From: Volutella citrinella
Lineage: Eukaryota; Ascomycota; Sordariomycetes; Hypocreales; Nectriaceae
NCBI GenBank assembly: GCA_034401135.1
Contig: JAWZSP010000005.1
Span: 1,426,001 to 1,490,000 of the forward strand
Length of the DNA: 64,000 bases
Direction: 5' to 3'
In this document: in pieces, positions 34,133 to 45,675 of the stretch
Layout of the letters: every line of letters begins with the position of its first letter
How positions within the stretch are numbered: position 1 is the stretch's first letter
Position numbers and translations under genes: made by a program
Notes under the pieces: model-generated
What the model was told of the DNA's origin: nothing
Database searches by the model: none
What the model saw: the letters and a program-made list of their open reading frames with translations, nothing else

Positions 34133-34223
34133 GCGCTATGGTGTCTTTGTATGCGAGTTGCCCGGGAAAGAAATACAGCTTTATGATACACGGAATAGAA
34201 ATACATGCCCTAGCGATGGTATT

Positions 34224-34744
34224 CTATGATTGACTCTCGCCGTCTGCGTCTCTCTTCTGGATCGCCTGCATCAACTCGTAAAGTTGGTGGATTTGCTCGT
34301 CTAGGACCGGTTAGCATATCAGGTAGAACGCCCATCACGCAAGATTTGAGGCACACCCACCACTCATCTTTTGCAATTTGCCCTCGTCGATTTTCTCACC
34401 GATCCAAGAATCGCCTTCGACCTTTTGGGCGTACAGCTGCCACTCAGTCAAGAAGCCGATCTGGGCCGAGGTTAGTGTATAGCCGCTGCGAGTCACCATA
34501 TGACAGCAATGCGCCTCCGGGAGGGTTTCCTTACTAGGTGCGCCGGGTTGTCGACATTCTTATGGGCCCTGAACTCGGCTTTGATGTACTCGTCGCCAAG
34601 CACGCGCATCTCGGCTGGGAGGTGCTTGCGGTGGGCACGCAGGAGTCGACGGTAGAGCTGCATGGGCGGCAGCAGAGCCATCGGAGTCGGCCTGAGCCCG
34701 CGGGTTGCAGCGGCCGAGGCCAGCTTCAGTGCAGATGGACGCAT
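34224..34744 (-). CDS. SDH7: succinate dehydrogenase assembly factor 3 (ACN9/SDH7)
   Basis: Exons on the minus strand: 34744-34535, 34460-34361 and 34300-34224, 128 aa, the usual family size. The product is a LYR-family matrix chaperone that protects the iron-sulfur subunit Sdh2 during complex II assembly. The first about 25 residues are Arg/Ala-rich and lack acids (MRPSALKLASAAATRG), as in a mitochondrial presequence. The family motif LYRRLLRAHRKHLPAEMR follows, then DEYIKAEFRAHKNVDNPAHL and GFLTEWQLYA. The last exon gives DEQIHQLYELMQAIQKRD. Introns of 74 and 60 nt keep frame. It is head-to-head with HPM1 (271 bases between starts) and tail-to-tail with DHR2. Confidence 0.92.
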
Positions 34745-35015
34745 GGTGTATCAGCTAGTGTCTTGGAGTTTGCGGGCTGCAGAATTGGCCTCTTGAAGAC
34801 TTGGATGCCGATTGCGTTGGAAACTGCGAGGCGGCGCCAAGTCGTGGTGGTCGTGAAACAATTCTACACAGTGCCCCATCGACTGGCTCTGCCCAAATAC
34901 AAGCCCCACAGCACAGTGCGGACACATGCAACTCCAAGGGCCGCAAAGTTCTTAAAAAAGATCCAATATCAAGGCCGCTATACCACACCAAGACGGGCAG
35001 CAGAACATCACAATC

Positions 35016-36145
35016 ATGGCGTTTTCATTTGGGTTCTCCGGCGACGACATAGTAGGAGACGAAGGGGCATCTTCGGGCCCCCAGCCCACGCCTGCGCCCG
35101 TTGCAAGCGCATTCCCTGTTGCCGGCAAGCCCCAGCTACCACCGACGGTCCACGACCTGTCCGGCTTGCTCGCGCAGCTTCCATCCAAGATTGCCTACAG
35201 TCTCCTCGAAGTAGAGCTTGACGACGGCACCAGGATCCAGCTTCCCCGGAGAGAGCTCTGGGACGTGCGAGTGCAGCTGATGGCCGAGGAGGATAACGAC
35301 CAGCAACTGGAGGGCCTCGGGACCCACGACGTCAAGACGGGCGTCTACGAGGGCGGCTTCAAGAGCTGGGAGAGCAGCGTGGATCTCGTCAAGGTCCTCG
35401 CTGCCGGCGATTATGTGCCGACCATGCTGAAGAACCCCGTCCAGGTGATTGAGGTGTGTCCGAGTTCTACCTTTCGCATTGGGGAGATGGATGATGCTGA
35501 CGAGACGAAACTCAGCTGGGATGCGGCACCGCCTTGCCTTCTCTTGCCCTATTCCAATGGTACATGAAGCTGAGCTCGGAGAAGAAGCCCCTTTCTCTGG
35601 TTTTGGCTGATTATAACCCTTCCGTCCTGCAACTCGTCACCCTGCCCAACTTCATCCTATCCTGGGCCGTGAACAGCCAAGACTGCCCCGTTCTCAAGGA
35701 CTCGTTCTCAATCGAAGGCGAGGTCGAGCTGGGACCCGCGGTGATTGCAGGGTTCCAGCAATTCCTCGCCGACTCCAACATTGCCCTTTCCGTCATGTCA
35801 GGAGGCTGGTCGGCGGAGTTTGTCGACCTTGCCTTTACGCTCCTCCCCAACACTGCCGATGCCAAGTCGAGCTGCTGGCTCCTGGGCGCCGAGACCATCT
35901 ACTCGCCCTTTGCCCTGCAGGCCTTTACCGAGACCATATTTGCCGTTTTCGAGCGTCAGCGGGAGAGAGCCGGCTGCGAGGCCATGGCCCTCGTGGCGGC
36001 AAAGAGGCTCTACTTCGGAGTGGGCGGTTCACTGGACGACTTCGTAGAAAAGGCCCGGGCCAAGGGTGCACTGGTGGACCAACTCAGAGAGGAGGCAGAA
36101 GGTGTGCGGCGGGGAGTTGTGCGGTGCTCCGTGGAAGGGCCGTAG
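35016..36145 (+). CDS. HPM1: protein-histidine N-methyltransferase Hpm1/METTL18-like
   Basis: Exons 35016-35453 and 35516-36145 give 355 aa (yeast Hpm1 is 377). The enzyme is a seven-beta-strand SAM methyltransferase; yeast Hpm1 methylates a histidine of ribosomal protein Rpl3, and METTL18 is the animal form. The N-terminus carries the family start FSFGFSGDDI. The SAM-binding loop VIELGCGTALPSLALF is made by splicing at E/LGCG across a 62-nt intron. Further motifs are LVLADYNPSVLQL and LLGAETIYSPFA, which match the family acid and post-II motifs. The C-terminus has AAKRLYFGVGGSLDDF. A recognisable homologue across fungi, it is likely cytosolic or nuclear. Confidence 0.9.
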
Positions 36146-36351
36146 ACAGCCTGTATCTGAAGCTCAAATGGTTGATGGCTGCATTGTGAAATCAAAAACA
36201 TAATGTCTGGGTATATTTGAACTCCGAGTGCCGAAAATAACGCCTATGCAAAAGTCTATTGGAAACCCCAACACCAACAATATCCCCATAGACACCCAGC
36301 CTTCTATCCATCACCACTTCGTTTCGTTTCACTGCATGTCCCCCGTCAAGT

Positions 36352-37689
36352 TCATTTTACCTTTTTTTGAAACTTCTCGGTACAAACAGGGCAATACCAC
36401 GTCCCATTTGGCTCGCTCTTAAGTCCGACACAGGACCAGTGAAACCACTCATAAGGACAATTGTCGTTATCACAAGCAACCATGTCTCCATAGCTCACGT
36501 TATGGCAGAGACAATACTTTTTGTCGTCGCCGCCCTCTTCCTCCTCTTCTTCATCGTCATCATCGGCATCGCCGATGACTTCATCACCCTCTCCATCCTT
36601 ACCATCCACAACAGGCGTGCCTCTGGAGCGTCTGGAAGCGTTGTCTTCTTCATCTCCGCTGACACTCTCCGCGTCAGAAAGCTCACTATCGACTGTCGGC
36701 GCAGGTGAATTTCTATTCGAGGCCGTCTTGACGCGGGATAGTGATGACTTGTTTGGTGGCTTCTTCCTGGCGCCTCCTGTTGGCGTCCCCCGGCGAGCAC
36801 CAGCTGTCCCGGCGGACTTGACAGAGCTGGATCGGGGACCGGCGCTACCAGCCCGAGTCAGCGAGCCTCCCCCGTTTGCGGCACTATTCTTAGGGGTGCC
36901 AGGGCCGAGGGATGCATGGCGGGCTAAGCCGCTCGATGTAGTCGGCGCATTTCCCAGGGTAGGGTTTGTTCGAGGTCCCCTCTTAGTGGCAGGACCTGCG
37001 GAGCTCTCCCGATGTCTGTTTAGTATCATGCTCGCCGCGGGAGTGGCAGGTGCTGATGATGGGTGGGGCATTGACTGGCTATGCCGGACGTTGGGATGGC
37101 TAGGAAGCCTCGCAAGCGTAGGGTTGGATGAAGTTTGTACGGGCGTCAAGGGGGTGGCAGCGGGCGGTCCAGCGACTGGCATCGTGGTGGCCGCAGGGTT
37201 CATGGCCCGGATGGACTGTGCCGACTGGTTGGCGGCACTCGGTCGGAGAAGGGAGGGAACCTCGTCGGGGTCGGTGAAGCCCGGTTCGGCTCGGTCGTAG
37301 AGCAGCTTGATCTGAATGTCAAGACTTCGGAGGTGCTTGTCCATGACAACTTGTAGTTTTTGGTTCAGGGCAATCTTGTCTTGAGACAGCTGGTCGGCAC
37401 GAGCAAAGTTTTCGCGGACCTGAGCTCGCAAGTGGTCCTCCTTAGGGTTGGGCTCATGGCTGCCGTTGGTCTTGATCCATTTCTGGATCTTTCCATCTCG
37501 ATCCTCGATGATACGAATACATTCGGCGTATTGGCGGTCCTTGTCGGAGATCTCTTCTTGAATAAACCGGATTTCCTCGGGCAAGTTCTGGACACGATTG
37601 GTCCAGTCGTCGAGGATGAGGCCAGGATCGAGGGGCTCAGCTTGAGGCATCCTCTTGACGAAGTCGATGGACAAGTCGTCTCTAGGCAT
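36352..37689 (-). CDS. ING-family PHD protein, Yng2-like (NuA4 acetyltransferase)
   Basis: A single exon of 445 aa. Residues about 20-135 form the ING N-terminal helical domain ([39 protein letters not shown]). A long Ser/Pro/Ala-rich linker and an acidic stretch ([17 protein letters not shown]) follow. The C4HC3 PHD finger occupies the last about 54 residues ([38 protein letters not shown]), with the aromatic and acidic residues that bind H3K4me3 in ING proteins. The QKWIKTNGS motif favours Yng2 of NuA4 over Pho23 of Rpd3L, an inference from memory. It sits head-to-head with the deacetylase HOS2 and converges on HPM1. Confidence 0.88.
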   Translation of the reverse strand: MPRDDLSIDFVKRMPQAEPLDPGLILDDWTNRVQNLPEEIRFIQEEISDKDRQYAECIRIIEDRDGKIQKWIKTNGSHEPNPKEDHLRAQVRENFARADQLSQDKIALNQKLQVVMDKHLRSLDIQIKLLYDRAEPGFTDPDEVPSLLRPSAANQSAQSIRAMNPAATTMPVAGPPAATPLTPVQTSSNPTLARLPSHPNVRHSQSMPHPSSAPATPAASMILNRHRESSAGPATKRGPRTNPTLGNAPTTSSGLARHASLGPGTPKNSAANGGGSLTRAGSAGPRSSSVKSAGTAGARRGTPTGGARKKPPNKSSLSRVKTASNRNSPAPTVDSELSDAESVSGDEEDNASRRSRGTPVVDGKDGEGDEVIGDADDDDEEEEEEGGDDKKYCLCHNVSYGDMVACDNDNCPYEWFHWSCVGLKSEPNGTWYCPVCTEKFQKKVK

Positions 37690-38732
37690 GATAGTTAACG
37701 ATGGGATGGCCCCACGACAAGTGTCGACAGGTGCAAAGACGCCACAGCACTCAGGCGCCCATGGGACAGCACTGGCGGAGAGACGTCGCGCAGAGAGACA
37801 GGCGAAGAAACAGCAGCAATAGCAAGAAATAGACGAAGAGGCAGGGCGTCTGGTGGTTGGTCAGGAAGGCCAAGGCGGAGACGTGGTTCCAGAAAGCCCA
37901 GACACCATGAGGCAGCAGGGGAGGAGGAGTGAGTGGTTGTCACGAGCAACGCGCAACGCAGTGATAGGCTCGTTTCTCTGCGCAACTGGACATGAACAGC
38001 TCGGCTCACCTCGTTACCGCAGGCTCCTCTGGAGGCACAGACTGCGACGGATATTAATATAGTGGGTTCTCAGGCCGCTACGATTGGCGTTTTTTTTGCG
38101 GCTCCAATGCGATGGCTTATTCTTTCCGTGGCGGGGTGGGCGGGCGAGGATGGCAGGAGGGTTTTTCTTTTATGGAAAGTCTGTGCTGTGACGTGTAGCC
38201 GGGAGAGAGCGCGAGGAAAGCCCGAAGATGCTAGCAACGCCTCTGGTTGTCTGCCTGTGTGAGTGTAGGTACTGCCGCTGTGCCACATGATGGGGGAGGT
38301 TTCTCCACCGCTAACTTGGTTAGGCTAGCACACCGCCACACCTTTATCCTCAAAGTCTAGTCCCAGTCCCTCCTCACCAATGTGTTGCGCACCTTTGCAG
38401 TCAGGCGAGCGCAAAGTTACCCAGCAGTGACTTCGTTCCTTGCGCCACAGCACCAAGCTCCCCCAGGCCTAGCACACAAATCCTGGCGACCTCGTCTCGC
38501 TCTCGTTGCGCGTAACCAGGAGCCTCAATACTCACATCCAACATACTCTCTCGATTGACGATTTCACCGCAGCGTCCTTCACTCACAACACCGCAGCACA
38601 TAGTTCACCAGCGTATTTTCACTTCTCCTCCTGCTCCAGGCCCACCCCATCCAGCTGCGCGTTTCGCTGCGCCCCGCCAAAGTTTCCGCATCTAAATCTC
38701 ATCCATCCATCCCCAGTGAGGCACGCACCACC
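37690..38732. promoter_or_regulatory. divergent promoter region, YNG2-like / HOS2
   Basis: About 1.04 kb between outward-facing starts. An AT-rich patch (ATTAATATAGTG) is at 38052-38063. The right 200 bases are C/T/A-rich, a typical leader. No gene is called here. Confidence 0.5.
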
Positions 38733-40226
38733 ATGGACATAGACTCTTACCGGTACCGAGTACCGAAGCCAAACTACCTTCCACATATCCCCGATGGTGA
38801 TCGCGATGATTCCATCGTGGAAGACTACAACCCACTGGGCCTGGCCAGCGAAATGGACAACGCCAAATTCTACAACAAGTGCAAGCGGCTCGCTGAGGAG
38901 TCTGGCATCACGCGGCCCAAAGGCTACAACGTCTCCTTCCACTGCAACCCCGACATCGAGAAGCACCACTTTGGAGTCACGCATCCCATGAAGCCATGGC
39001 GCTTGACCCTTTCCAAGAGCCTCATCTACTCCTACGGCATGTCCTTTGCCATGGACAACTACATCTCGCGATGCGCCACCTATGAGGAGCTGGCTTCATT
39101 CCACTCCACCGACTACTTGGACTTTCTAGGCACCGTCCTTCCCGAGCCTGTTCCTCGGGACCTGGAGAACCAGAACCTGGACCTGAGGTTCAACCTGGGA
39201 GGATCCGACTGCCCGTTATTCGACGGCCTCTTCGACTACTGCTCCTTATCTGCTGGCGGATCTCTCGATGCTGCCCGCAAGATCTGCAGCAAGCAATCCG
39301 ACATCGCCATCTCGTGGGGCGGTGGATTGCATCACGCAAAGCGGGCGGAGGCTTCCGGGTTCTGTTACATTAATGACATCGTTCTCGCCATCCTACAACT
39401 TTTGCGGTATTACCCGCGAGTTCTCTACATCGACATCGACGTGCATCACGGCGACGGTGTCGAGGAGGCGTTTTTCTCTACCGACCGGGTCATGACTGTG
39501 TCCTTCCACAAATATGACCCCCATAACTTCTTCCCCGGCACCGGTGCTCTGGAAGACAACGGCCCCAAGAGCGAGCACAACCCAGGTGCCCATCACGCGT
39601 TCAACATCCCACTCAACGACGGCATCACAGATGAGCAGTATGATCACCTCTTCAATACCGTCATTGGCAGGATTGTGGAAAAGTTCCGACCTGGCGCCAT
39701 TGCGCTGCAATGTGGCGCCGACTCTCTCGCTGGCGACCGGCTCGGCCGCTTCAACCTACAGGTTCAAGGCCACGGAGCCTGCGTTGAGTTTTGCAAGAAG
39801 ATGGGCATCCCGATGATTTTATTCGGCGGTGGTGGCTACACACCTAGGAACGTGGCTCGGGCCTGGACCTTCGAAACAAGCATCGCCATCGATTGCCAGG
39901 ACAAGATTAACCCGATCCTTCCGCAACACGCGCCGTGGAGGGAGCAGTTCAGACAGGATACGCTTTTCCCAACGCTGGAGCAGATCCTGGGCGAGCCGCG
40001 ACAGAATCGCAACCCACAAAAGCGGTTGCAAGAGATTGTGCAGCATGTCACTGAGCAGCTCCGATACGTCCAAGCGGCCCCAAGTGTCCAGTTCCAGACG
40101 ATTCCGCCCGATCTGGGGGCGATCCGAGACGACGTGGAGGAACGGCTGAAGGAGGAGAAGGAGGAGCGCCATGATGATATCCGCAAGGCCCGCGAGGCAG
40201 CAGTCGGGACTGCAATGGAGCTGTAG
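38733..40226 (+). CDS. HOS2: class I histone deacetylase Hos2 type
   Basis: A single exon of 497 aa. Zn-dependent deacetylase motifs are intact: GVTHPMKPWRLTL, ISWGGGLHHAKRAEASGFCY with the catalytic His pair, YIDIDVHHGDGVEEAF with metal-binding Asp/His, MTVSFHKYDPHNFFPGTG, LQCGADSLAGDRLG and LFGGGGYTPRNVAR. An extended N-terminus (MDIDSYRYRVPKPNYLPHI) and the sequence KGYNVSFHCNPDIEKHHFGV are of the Hos2/HosA type rather than Rpd3. Hos2 is the catalytic subunit of the Set3 complex, which acts on H3 and H4 in transcribed genes; in plant-pathogenic fungi Hos2 orthologues affect conidiation and virulence. A long Glu/Arg-rich coiled tail ends EAAVGTAMEL. Confidence 0.93.
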   Translation: MDIDSYRYRVPKPNYLPHIPDGDRDDSIVEDYNPLGLASEMDNAKFYNKCKRLAEESGITRPKGYNVSFHCNPDIEKHHFGVTHPMKPWRLTLSKSLIYSYGMSFAMDNYISRCATYEELASFHSTDYLDFLGTVLPEPVPRDLENQNLDLRFNLGGSDCPLFDGLFDYCSLSAGGSLDAARKICSKQSDIAISWGGGLHHAKRAEASGFCYINDIVLAILQLLRYYPRVLYIDIDVHHGDGVEEAFFSTDRVMTVSFHKYDPHNFFPGTGALEDNGPKSEHNPGAHHAFNIPLNDGITDEQYDHLFNTVIGRIVEKFRPGAIALQCGADSLAGDRLGRFNLQVQGHGACVEFCKKMGIPMILFGGGGYTPRNVARAWTFETSIAIDCQDKINPILPQHAPWREQFRQDTLFPTLEQILGEPRQNRNPQKRLQEIVQHVTEQLRYVQAAPSVQFQTIPPDLGAIRDDVEERLKEEKEERHDDIRKAREAAVGTAMEL

Positions 40227-41103
40227 CAACTCTGAAGTCGTGACAAATTCTGGGCAGTCCAGCAACCGGCGCGCAGTGGCGCCATGGGTGAAAAACCCCC
40301 GCAGGCGCAGGGCTGCAACCGTTTCAAGGTCCTTGTCATCAAATCCTCCTGGCCCCTACATGCTAGTATCATACTACCGACCTGCTATGGTACTACGCAC
40401 AATACGTGCAGAGTGGCGAAGCACCAACCCAATGTTTCGAACGAAATAGCGGATTGGGCGGAAGTCCCCATGCTAAGCCCTAACAGTTGCAAAATCCAAG
40501 CCCGGGCCACCCGATTGGCCCTGGTACGAATCATACTACCATGTACGCGAACGACCAGGCCATGTTGGTCCATGCGAGAAGCAACGTGCGCCCAAGAAGT
40601 GGACAAGACGGGGATTTTCTTTGCCATCCTCCGTCGGCGCAGTCGGCCTTAAAAAAAGGTACCCGATGATGGTGCCGATCCTCCAGCGACGGGTAGTGGG
40701 ACCAGGATCCCACATAGGCAGCTTTAATGCCGGGGACACGCGGAAACATGGTTTCACCAATCTCGGGTTATGTGCTCAGCCTCCTCGAGCTGTGCCCTAC
40801 TGGGCTCAGTGCTGAGCTGATGGATCCCGATTGGGACTTGGTTTAATCTACACGCAACTTAAAGATGCCCATGAGGTTGGATATATAATAGACCTACTTC
40901 CACAGTGATGCTTGAGAATAGAGGCCTCAAGACAATTCAACACTATCTATTTCACCCACATTCCTTTCTTTCACTTCGCTCATTCGGGTTCCTGTCTGGT
41001 CAGGATCTCTTGGTCGTTCGTTTGCAAGCATTTACAACAACACGAGGAGGGTGCTGTGCATCTCCCATTTACTACATCGTGACTTCGTTCAACCTCTACA
41101 ACC
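40227..41103. other. intergenic, HOS2 3' end / GH114 promoter
   Basis: About 880 bases without a gene. It contains the AT-rich box at 40881-40890 described separately and a C/T-rich leader before 41104. Confidence 0.45.
40881..40890 (+). promoter_or_regulatory. TATA-like box of the GH114 gene
   Basis: ATATATAATA about 215 bases before the start codon, in a GC-balanced setting. This is a plausible core promoter for an inducible secreted enzyme. Confidence 0.45.
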
Positions 41104-42253
41104 ATGGTAGCTTTCTCTCGTGTCTGCCTGGCCTCGGCCGCCTGCGCATTGGCTCAGGCCCGCAGCTGTTCCGGCAATGCAGCTGAGCAGGCAAGGCCGT
41201 CCACCACGCTGCAAGTGTCGGTCATTACCACGGCCGACGTGACGCGCTCGACCCAGGCCCCGGATCCTGAGCCCACCCAGCCCAGTAACTCCCAGTCGAG
41301 TGCGCTCCTGGGGCAGTTCAAGCCCGGTGTGAGGTGGAACATTTGCCTCCACAACCCCATCAGCGTCGACAAGATCGAGGACCTTGGCCCGGCCGATACG
41401 CAGGTCTTTGACATTGATCTTGGCCATGCTCTCAACAACGACAAGATGATTCCCACCCTCAAGGTTTGTTGCAGTCTTTGGAAACCCTGGCTTTGTTAGG
41501 CCAACGTGACAGGGCCGGGCTGACGCGATGAAACAGAAAGCCGGCAAGTTTGTCGTCTGCTACTTCAACGGCGGTGCCGTCCAGAACTGGGACGATGACA
41601 AGGCGTCGTTCGAGAGCAGCAGTGGGCAATGGAACAAGGAGTTCGTCGGCAAGACGCTCGGAGGCGACTACGACGGCGAGGAGTTCTACGTTGACATCCG
41701 CAACGCCAAGGTCGTCAAGATCATGAAGGCCCGCCTGGACCTCGCTCTCAAGGCCGGTTGCGACGCCGTGGACCCGGACAACATTGACGCCTTTGGCGAT
41801 GACAGGACTGGCTTCAACCTCAAGGGATCCGACTACGTCAAGTATCTCACCGAGCTCGCCGACTACGCCCACAGCCTCAAGACGGGCGACGGCAACCCGC
41901 TCCTCGTTGGCCAGAAGAACGCCCCCGAGATCACTCCCGATCTCGTTCACGTCCTCGACTTCGCCGTCCTCGAGGAGTGCCGCGGTACCCCGGCGAGCCC
42001 GGGCGATGCCTTCTGCCCCGAATTCCTGCCCTACATCGAGGCCGGCAAGCCCGTCCTCCAGATCGAGTACCCGCCCTCGGTGGAACAATCCAAGGGCACC
42101 ATGAGTGCCTCAGACAAGCAGTACTACTGTGCCGCCAAGAACGACGACAAGGGCTTCAGCAAGGTCATCAAGTGGTCTTCGCCCCAGCTCGACGGCTGGA
42201 CCCAGTACTGCGACAGCGATAAGAGCTTCACTCTCCCCAAGGGCAAGGAGTAA
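41104..42253 (+). CDS. secreted GH114 endo-alpha-1,4-polygalactosaminidase
   Basis: Exons 41104-41463 and 41537-42253 give 358 aa; the 73-nt intron joins PTLK to KAGKF in frame. A signal peptide is likely (MVAFSRVCLASAACALA, cut near residue 18). A Ser/Thr/Pro linker (about 25-68) precedes a TIM-barrel domain with GVRWNICLHNP, QVFDIDLGHA, KFVVCYFNGGAVQNWD, FYVDIRNAKV, GCDAVDPDNIDAF and a C-terminal DFAVLEECRG element. These match the GH114 family (Ega3 of Aspergillus fumigatus), which cleaves galactosamine-containing polysaccharide such as the galactosaminogalactan of the fungal matrix. The DPDN-x-D motif likely carries catalytic acids; the assignment is by family knowledge. Its neighbours here are not galactosaminogalactan genes. 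Confidence 0.88.
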
Positions 42254-42438
42254 ATAAATCCTGCGTGCCGGACACTTGAATGGATTCATCAGTTCAGCAT
42301 GGTGCAAGGCTAATATTCTATCTTTCTGAAAGAAGAATGTTTGCTCAACCACGATTTTCGCTTCAGCTTCATACCGCGGCTTGTCCATGTACATATAAAA
42401 ACCGTAGTGTATCAATTTTTTATCAAGGGTATTGCCGT

Positions 42439-44234
42439 TCATTGTCGAGATTGCGCCGCTCCATTCTTCGTGTGCATTTTTGTCAACTGGGTGGCCACAA
42501 AACTCACGAGGGACACGCCCACGACGAAGCCCAAAGTTAGTAGTAAGACGTCGACGGGAATAGGGTTCCCGTGAAATGTTTGGTGGAACAGGACGTCGAG
42601 TCCACTCTGAGAAAAGTTGAAAAGTCCAGAGAGGCAGATTATTAGACCGTAGATGGTACCAAACGTGCGAAATCCGAACACCTTGGCGCTGTAGTCAGAT
42701 ACAGCGGTGTAGTAGAATGGACGGTAGAGTACGAAGAGAATAATGTTGGCATAGGCGGCCCACTGGTAAGGCAGCACGCCGAGGATGCCGATCAGGGTGG
42801 CCGTCGAGACAAGGGCAGCCAGGACAAGGACAGTGCTAATGTGATCCAGGGCCGTGCCAATGAAAGGGATAGAGACGAGGCCGCCAACGGGCAGCGCTAC
42901 GTCGAAGAATGTGTTGATCTTGGCAGCTGCATCAGCGTCGCCCAGGATTGCTTCATACTGGGCCCTGATGGTGGCGACGAAATAGTTGATGCGCGTCATC
43001 TGGACGACGGTGAAGAGACAAATCAAGATGAACCACGGCGACGATATCTGCTGCAAGACAGTATAGTCATGCATCACTCCCCAGACGCCAGAGGCCACAT
43101 GCTGGCGCTCCTTGGCCTCCACATGGTGGTCACCCTTGGCGGATCCTAGGAGCGACTCGATGTCGGCCACCACAGCTTCGCACCGCTCTCGCTCTTCGCG
43201 GCGTTCCTCGCGCAGAAGCGCCGTGTTTTCGTCGACTTGATCATCAGTATAATCCTGAGAGGAGTCATTGCCCAGTGCGGCTGAGGCCTCGTCGGCCTCC
43301 TCCGCCTGGTCAATGAGCTCACCAACAGTCTTGTACGATTGGGAGGGCATAAATGTCAACTGGTCGGCAACGATGACGACGGGGACCATCAGGTAAAGAA
43401 GGAAGAAGCGAGAGAGAGTAAATGCGCCACCGGTGGCATTGTAGATCAGGCGGTAGATGAGGAATAGAGCGCTCGAGGCGTCGAAGGCCCCGGTCAAGAG
43501 GGCCAGTATGAGCCCCGAGTGGCGAGGAAAGGCATTCGACAGCTGAAAGGACGATATATACGTAAATGGGCCACCTAGAGCGAGACACAGATAGCCTACA
43601 AGCAGCGCATCGAATGGGAGGGTATCGGCATAGGACATGAACAGCGCACCAATGGCGAGGAATACGCTGCCTATGATGCCGCAGAGGCGCGGCCCGAAGT
43701 GGTCGAGGAGAGCACCGACGGGGAGGGCCGCAACATTTGTGCCAACAGCAGCGGCTGTAAACATGAGGTTCAGACGGATCTCTATGCAGGTATCGCGGGA
43801 CGCATGGTCTGACTCGTCTGCCACAGAACACGATCCGGCATAGGCGCCCTCAGCCTTCAGAACGGGCTTGATGGCGGCGTATCCAAAGACGATACCTGCG
43901 GCGAAGAGGCAATGCAGGACGGATGCGACGATCTGGACTGGTGGCGGGAGGCGAAGCTGTCAGCACGAGGAGCTTTGCGCTACCGTTTTGAAGGGTACCC
44001 CAAGGGAAACATACGCAGTCGCTTCCAGACGGGTACTTCGAAGGCGCCGATGGTGTCGATGTGGGCATCGTCGGGGTTCTGCAGCGTCGGATCCCAATCC
44101 TGCGGGACGGGATTGAAGCTGAGACGTTGCACACGAAGACTGGCATCACTGCCCCTCCTCCCAAGCCCAAGGCCCTCGGGTGGGACTGCCAGGACGGCGA
44201 GCGTGTCGACGCTGGCAACGCGGTTCATCGACAT
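42439..44234 (-). CDS. MFS transporter, Fmp42/SLC43-like
   Basis: Two exons on the minus strand, 44234-44015 and 43937-42439, joined across a 77-nt intron to give 572 aa. A hydrophilic N-terminus (MSMNRVASVDTL...) is followed by about 12 membrane helices. Helix 1 is QIVASVLHCLFAAGIVFGYAAI. A luminal loop holds two Cys (GSCSVADESDHASRDTC), and helix 2/3 are FTAAAVGTNVAALPVGALLDHFGPR. A long acidic cytosolic loop joins the halves (SQDYTDDQVDENTALLREE). The layout is that of the Fmp42 group of fungal facilitators; the substrate is unknown, and amino acids are suggested only by SLC43 kinship. The start is taken at MSMNR (44234); an upstream ATG at 44330 is unlikely. It converges on the GH114 gene with 185 bases between stops. 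Confidence 0.83.
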
Positions 44235-45675
44235 GGCTGGTGGCTGTTGTGTCGCTGTGCTTCGACCACCAAGTTGGAGTGTGACGAGTCCTCGTCCTCG
44301 GTGACAGCGGGGTGCTTTCCAATGCTTCACTGCCTCCCTGGTGACTGCAGATACATAAGGTAGCTGGGCCGAGCTGGGGAAGGATGTCCCGCTTGTATGT
44401 CGATGACGGTATCGTGAGGGACTGTAGGCTCAGCCAACCAGAGCGTCGGCAGCCAGGCCATGGCTGTCGATAAGCGCTTCCTCGCCTGGGGCCATCTTAC
44501 TCCGCCGCATGCAGTAAATGGCAGCTGACAGGGGGGCTGCAATCGGCCTGTCATCTCACAGGCCATTATACTGCATGACGGGCATCTAGTCCTTAAATCT
44601 AGGTACCCAAGCAATCTGGCCGGTCTGTTTGGTATCATGTTGGCTGGTCTGAACGAATGCTAAAGATAAGGAATGCCCCCTGGCAGACAGATAGTTGGAT
44701 ATTACTAGTAGATAACCGAAAGCCTAGCAAGTCTTCCAATAGCCTGCTGGCCATTTGATAGTGACTGGTGCCAACAGCCAGGTCAGTCACGTCCAGCGGC
44801 ACTGGTCCATCATGAATCTAACGATCAATCTAACGATTTGATTGAATTGGTGCCGCTGGCCCAATATCCAGGCGTGGGTCGGCTAGATCGCACTGCTGAC
44901 TTCCCCGCTTGCACAGCAGCTTTGGCAGTTGTACCCACTGAGAGCGACAGGGCAGGCGCCAGGGTGGCTTGCTGTGGCAACTAGCAAGTGGCAACGCTCA
45001 AGCCACCCGAATCCTTCCCGCTTGCGAGGGTGATCCGATTGATCTTGCCTTGCTTGCCCACTTCCCAGTTTTAGATCTGTCACTGACGACATGGATAATC
45101 ACCCTAGTCGAGCAACTCGTGTCGTAGCGCTGACTCCCCGCATCGCTGATTCAACTACATGCCATCAGCAAGCACACAGATGCACAAAGTAACTACATCA
45201 TAGACCAGTTTGCACGAGTCAACTGAGGCCATTCGATGGAGACCATCATCTGTCACTCATGCCAACTACTCGTCGTTGCCCCATCACGGAATGCAGCTGC
45301 ATCCCCCACGACATCCATGCCTCCACGAGTCAGGGAAGTCTGTCTGGCATGTTCACGAATTGGAAATGGATGAGGACAGGCGGCCCGCACCGCACCGCAC
45401 CGCCGAAAGAACGTGAGCAGAGAACCTCTTGCATATTTGATTCTCCGCCACTACCAGATTCTTGAGCCAAAACAAAGAGCGCATTCATGCTAAAACTAAA
45501 AGAAAGTATATCAAAAAAGCTTCTAGCCCACACAATAGTTCGTGAGTTCCACCTGCGCCTGACCCGAAATTGCCGGCGACCCATGGCCGTCTCCCTCCCT
45601 ATCGTCCAGAATATCCACAAAGAAGGTCCAAAGCGAACATTTCCTACGTAATCTCTTCAAACTTTCCGGTCTCAG
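44235..45675. other. intergenic, MFS promoter / SUN gene 3' end
   Basis: About 1.4 kb between tandem minus-strand genes. No supportable frame. Short CCGCACCGCACCG-type repeats occur near 45382-45402. Confidence 0.4.

Noticed and set aside
36521..37300. 259-codon plus-strand frame across the ING gene
   Set aside because: Antisense shadow of Ser/Pro/acidic codons; the PHD and ING domains are on the other strand.
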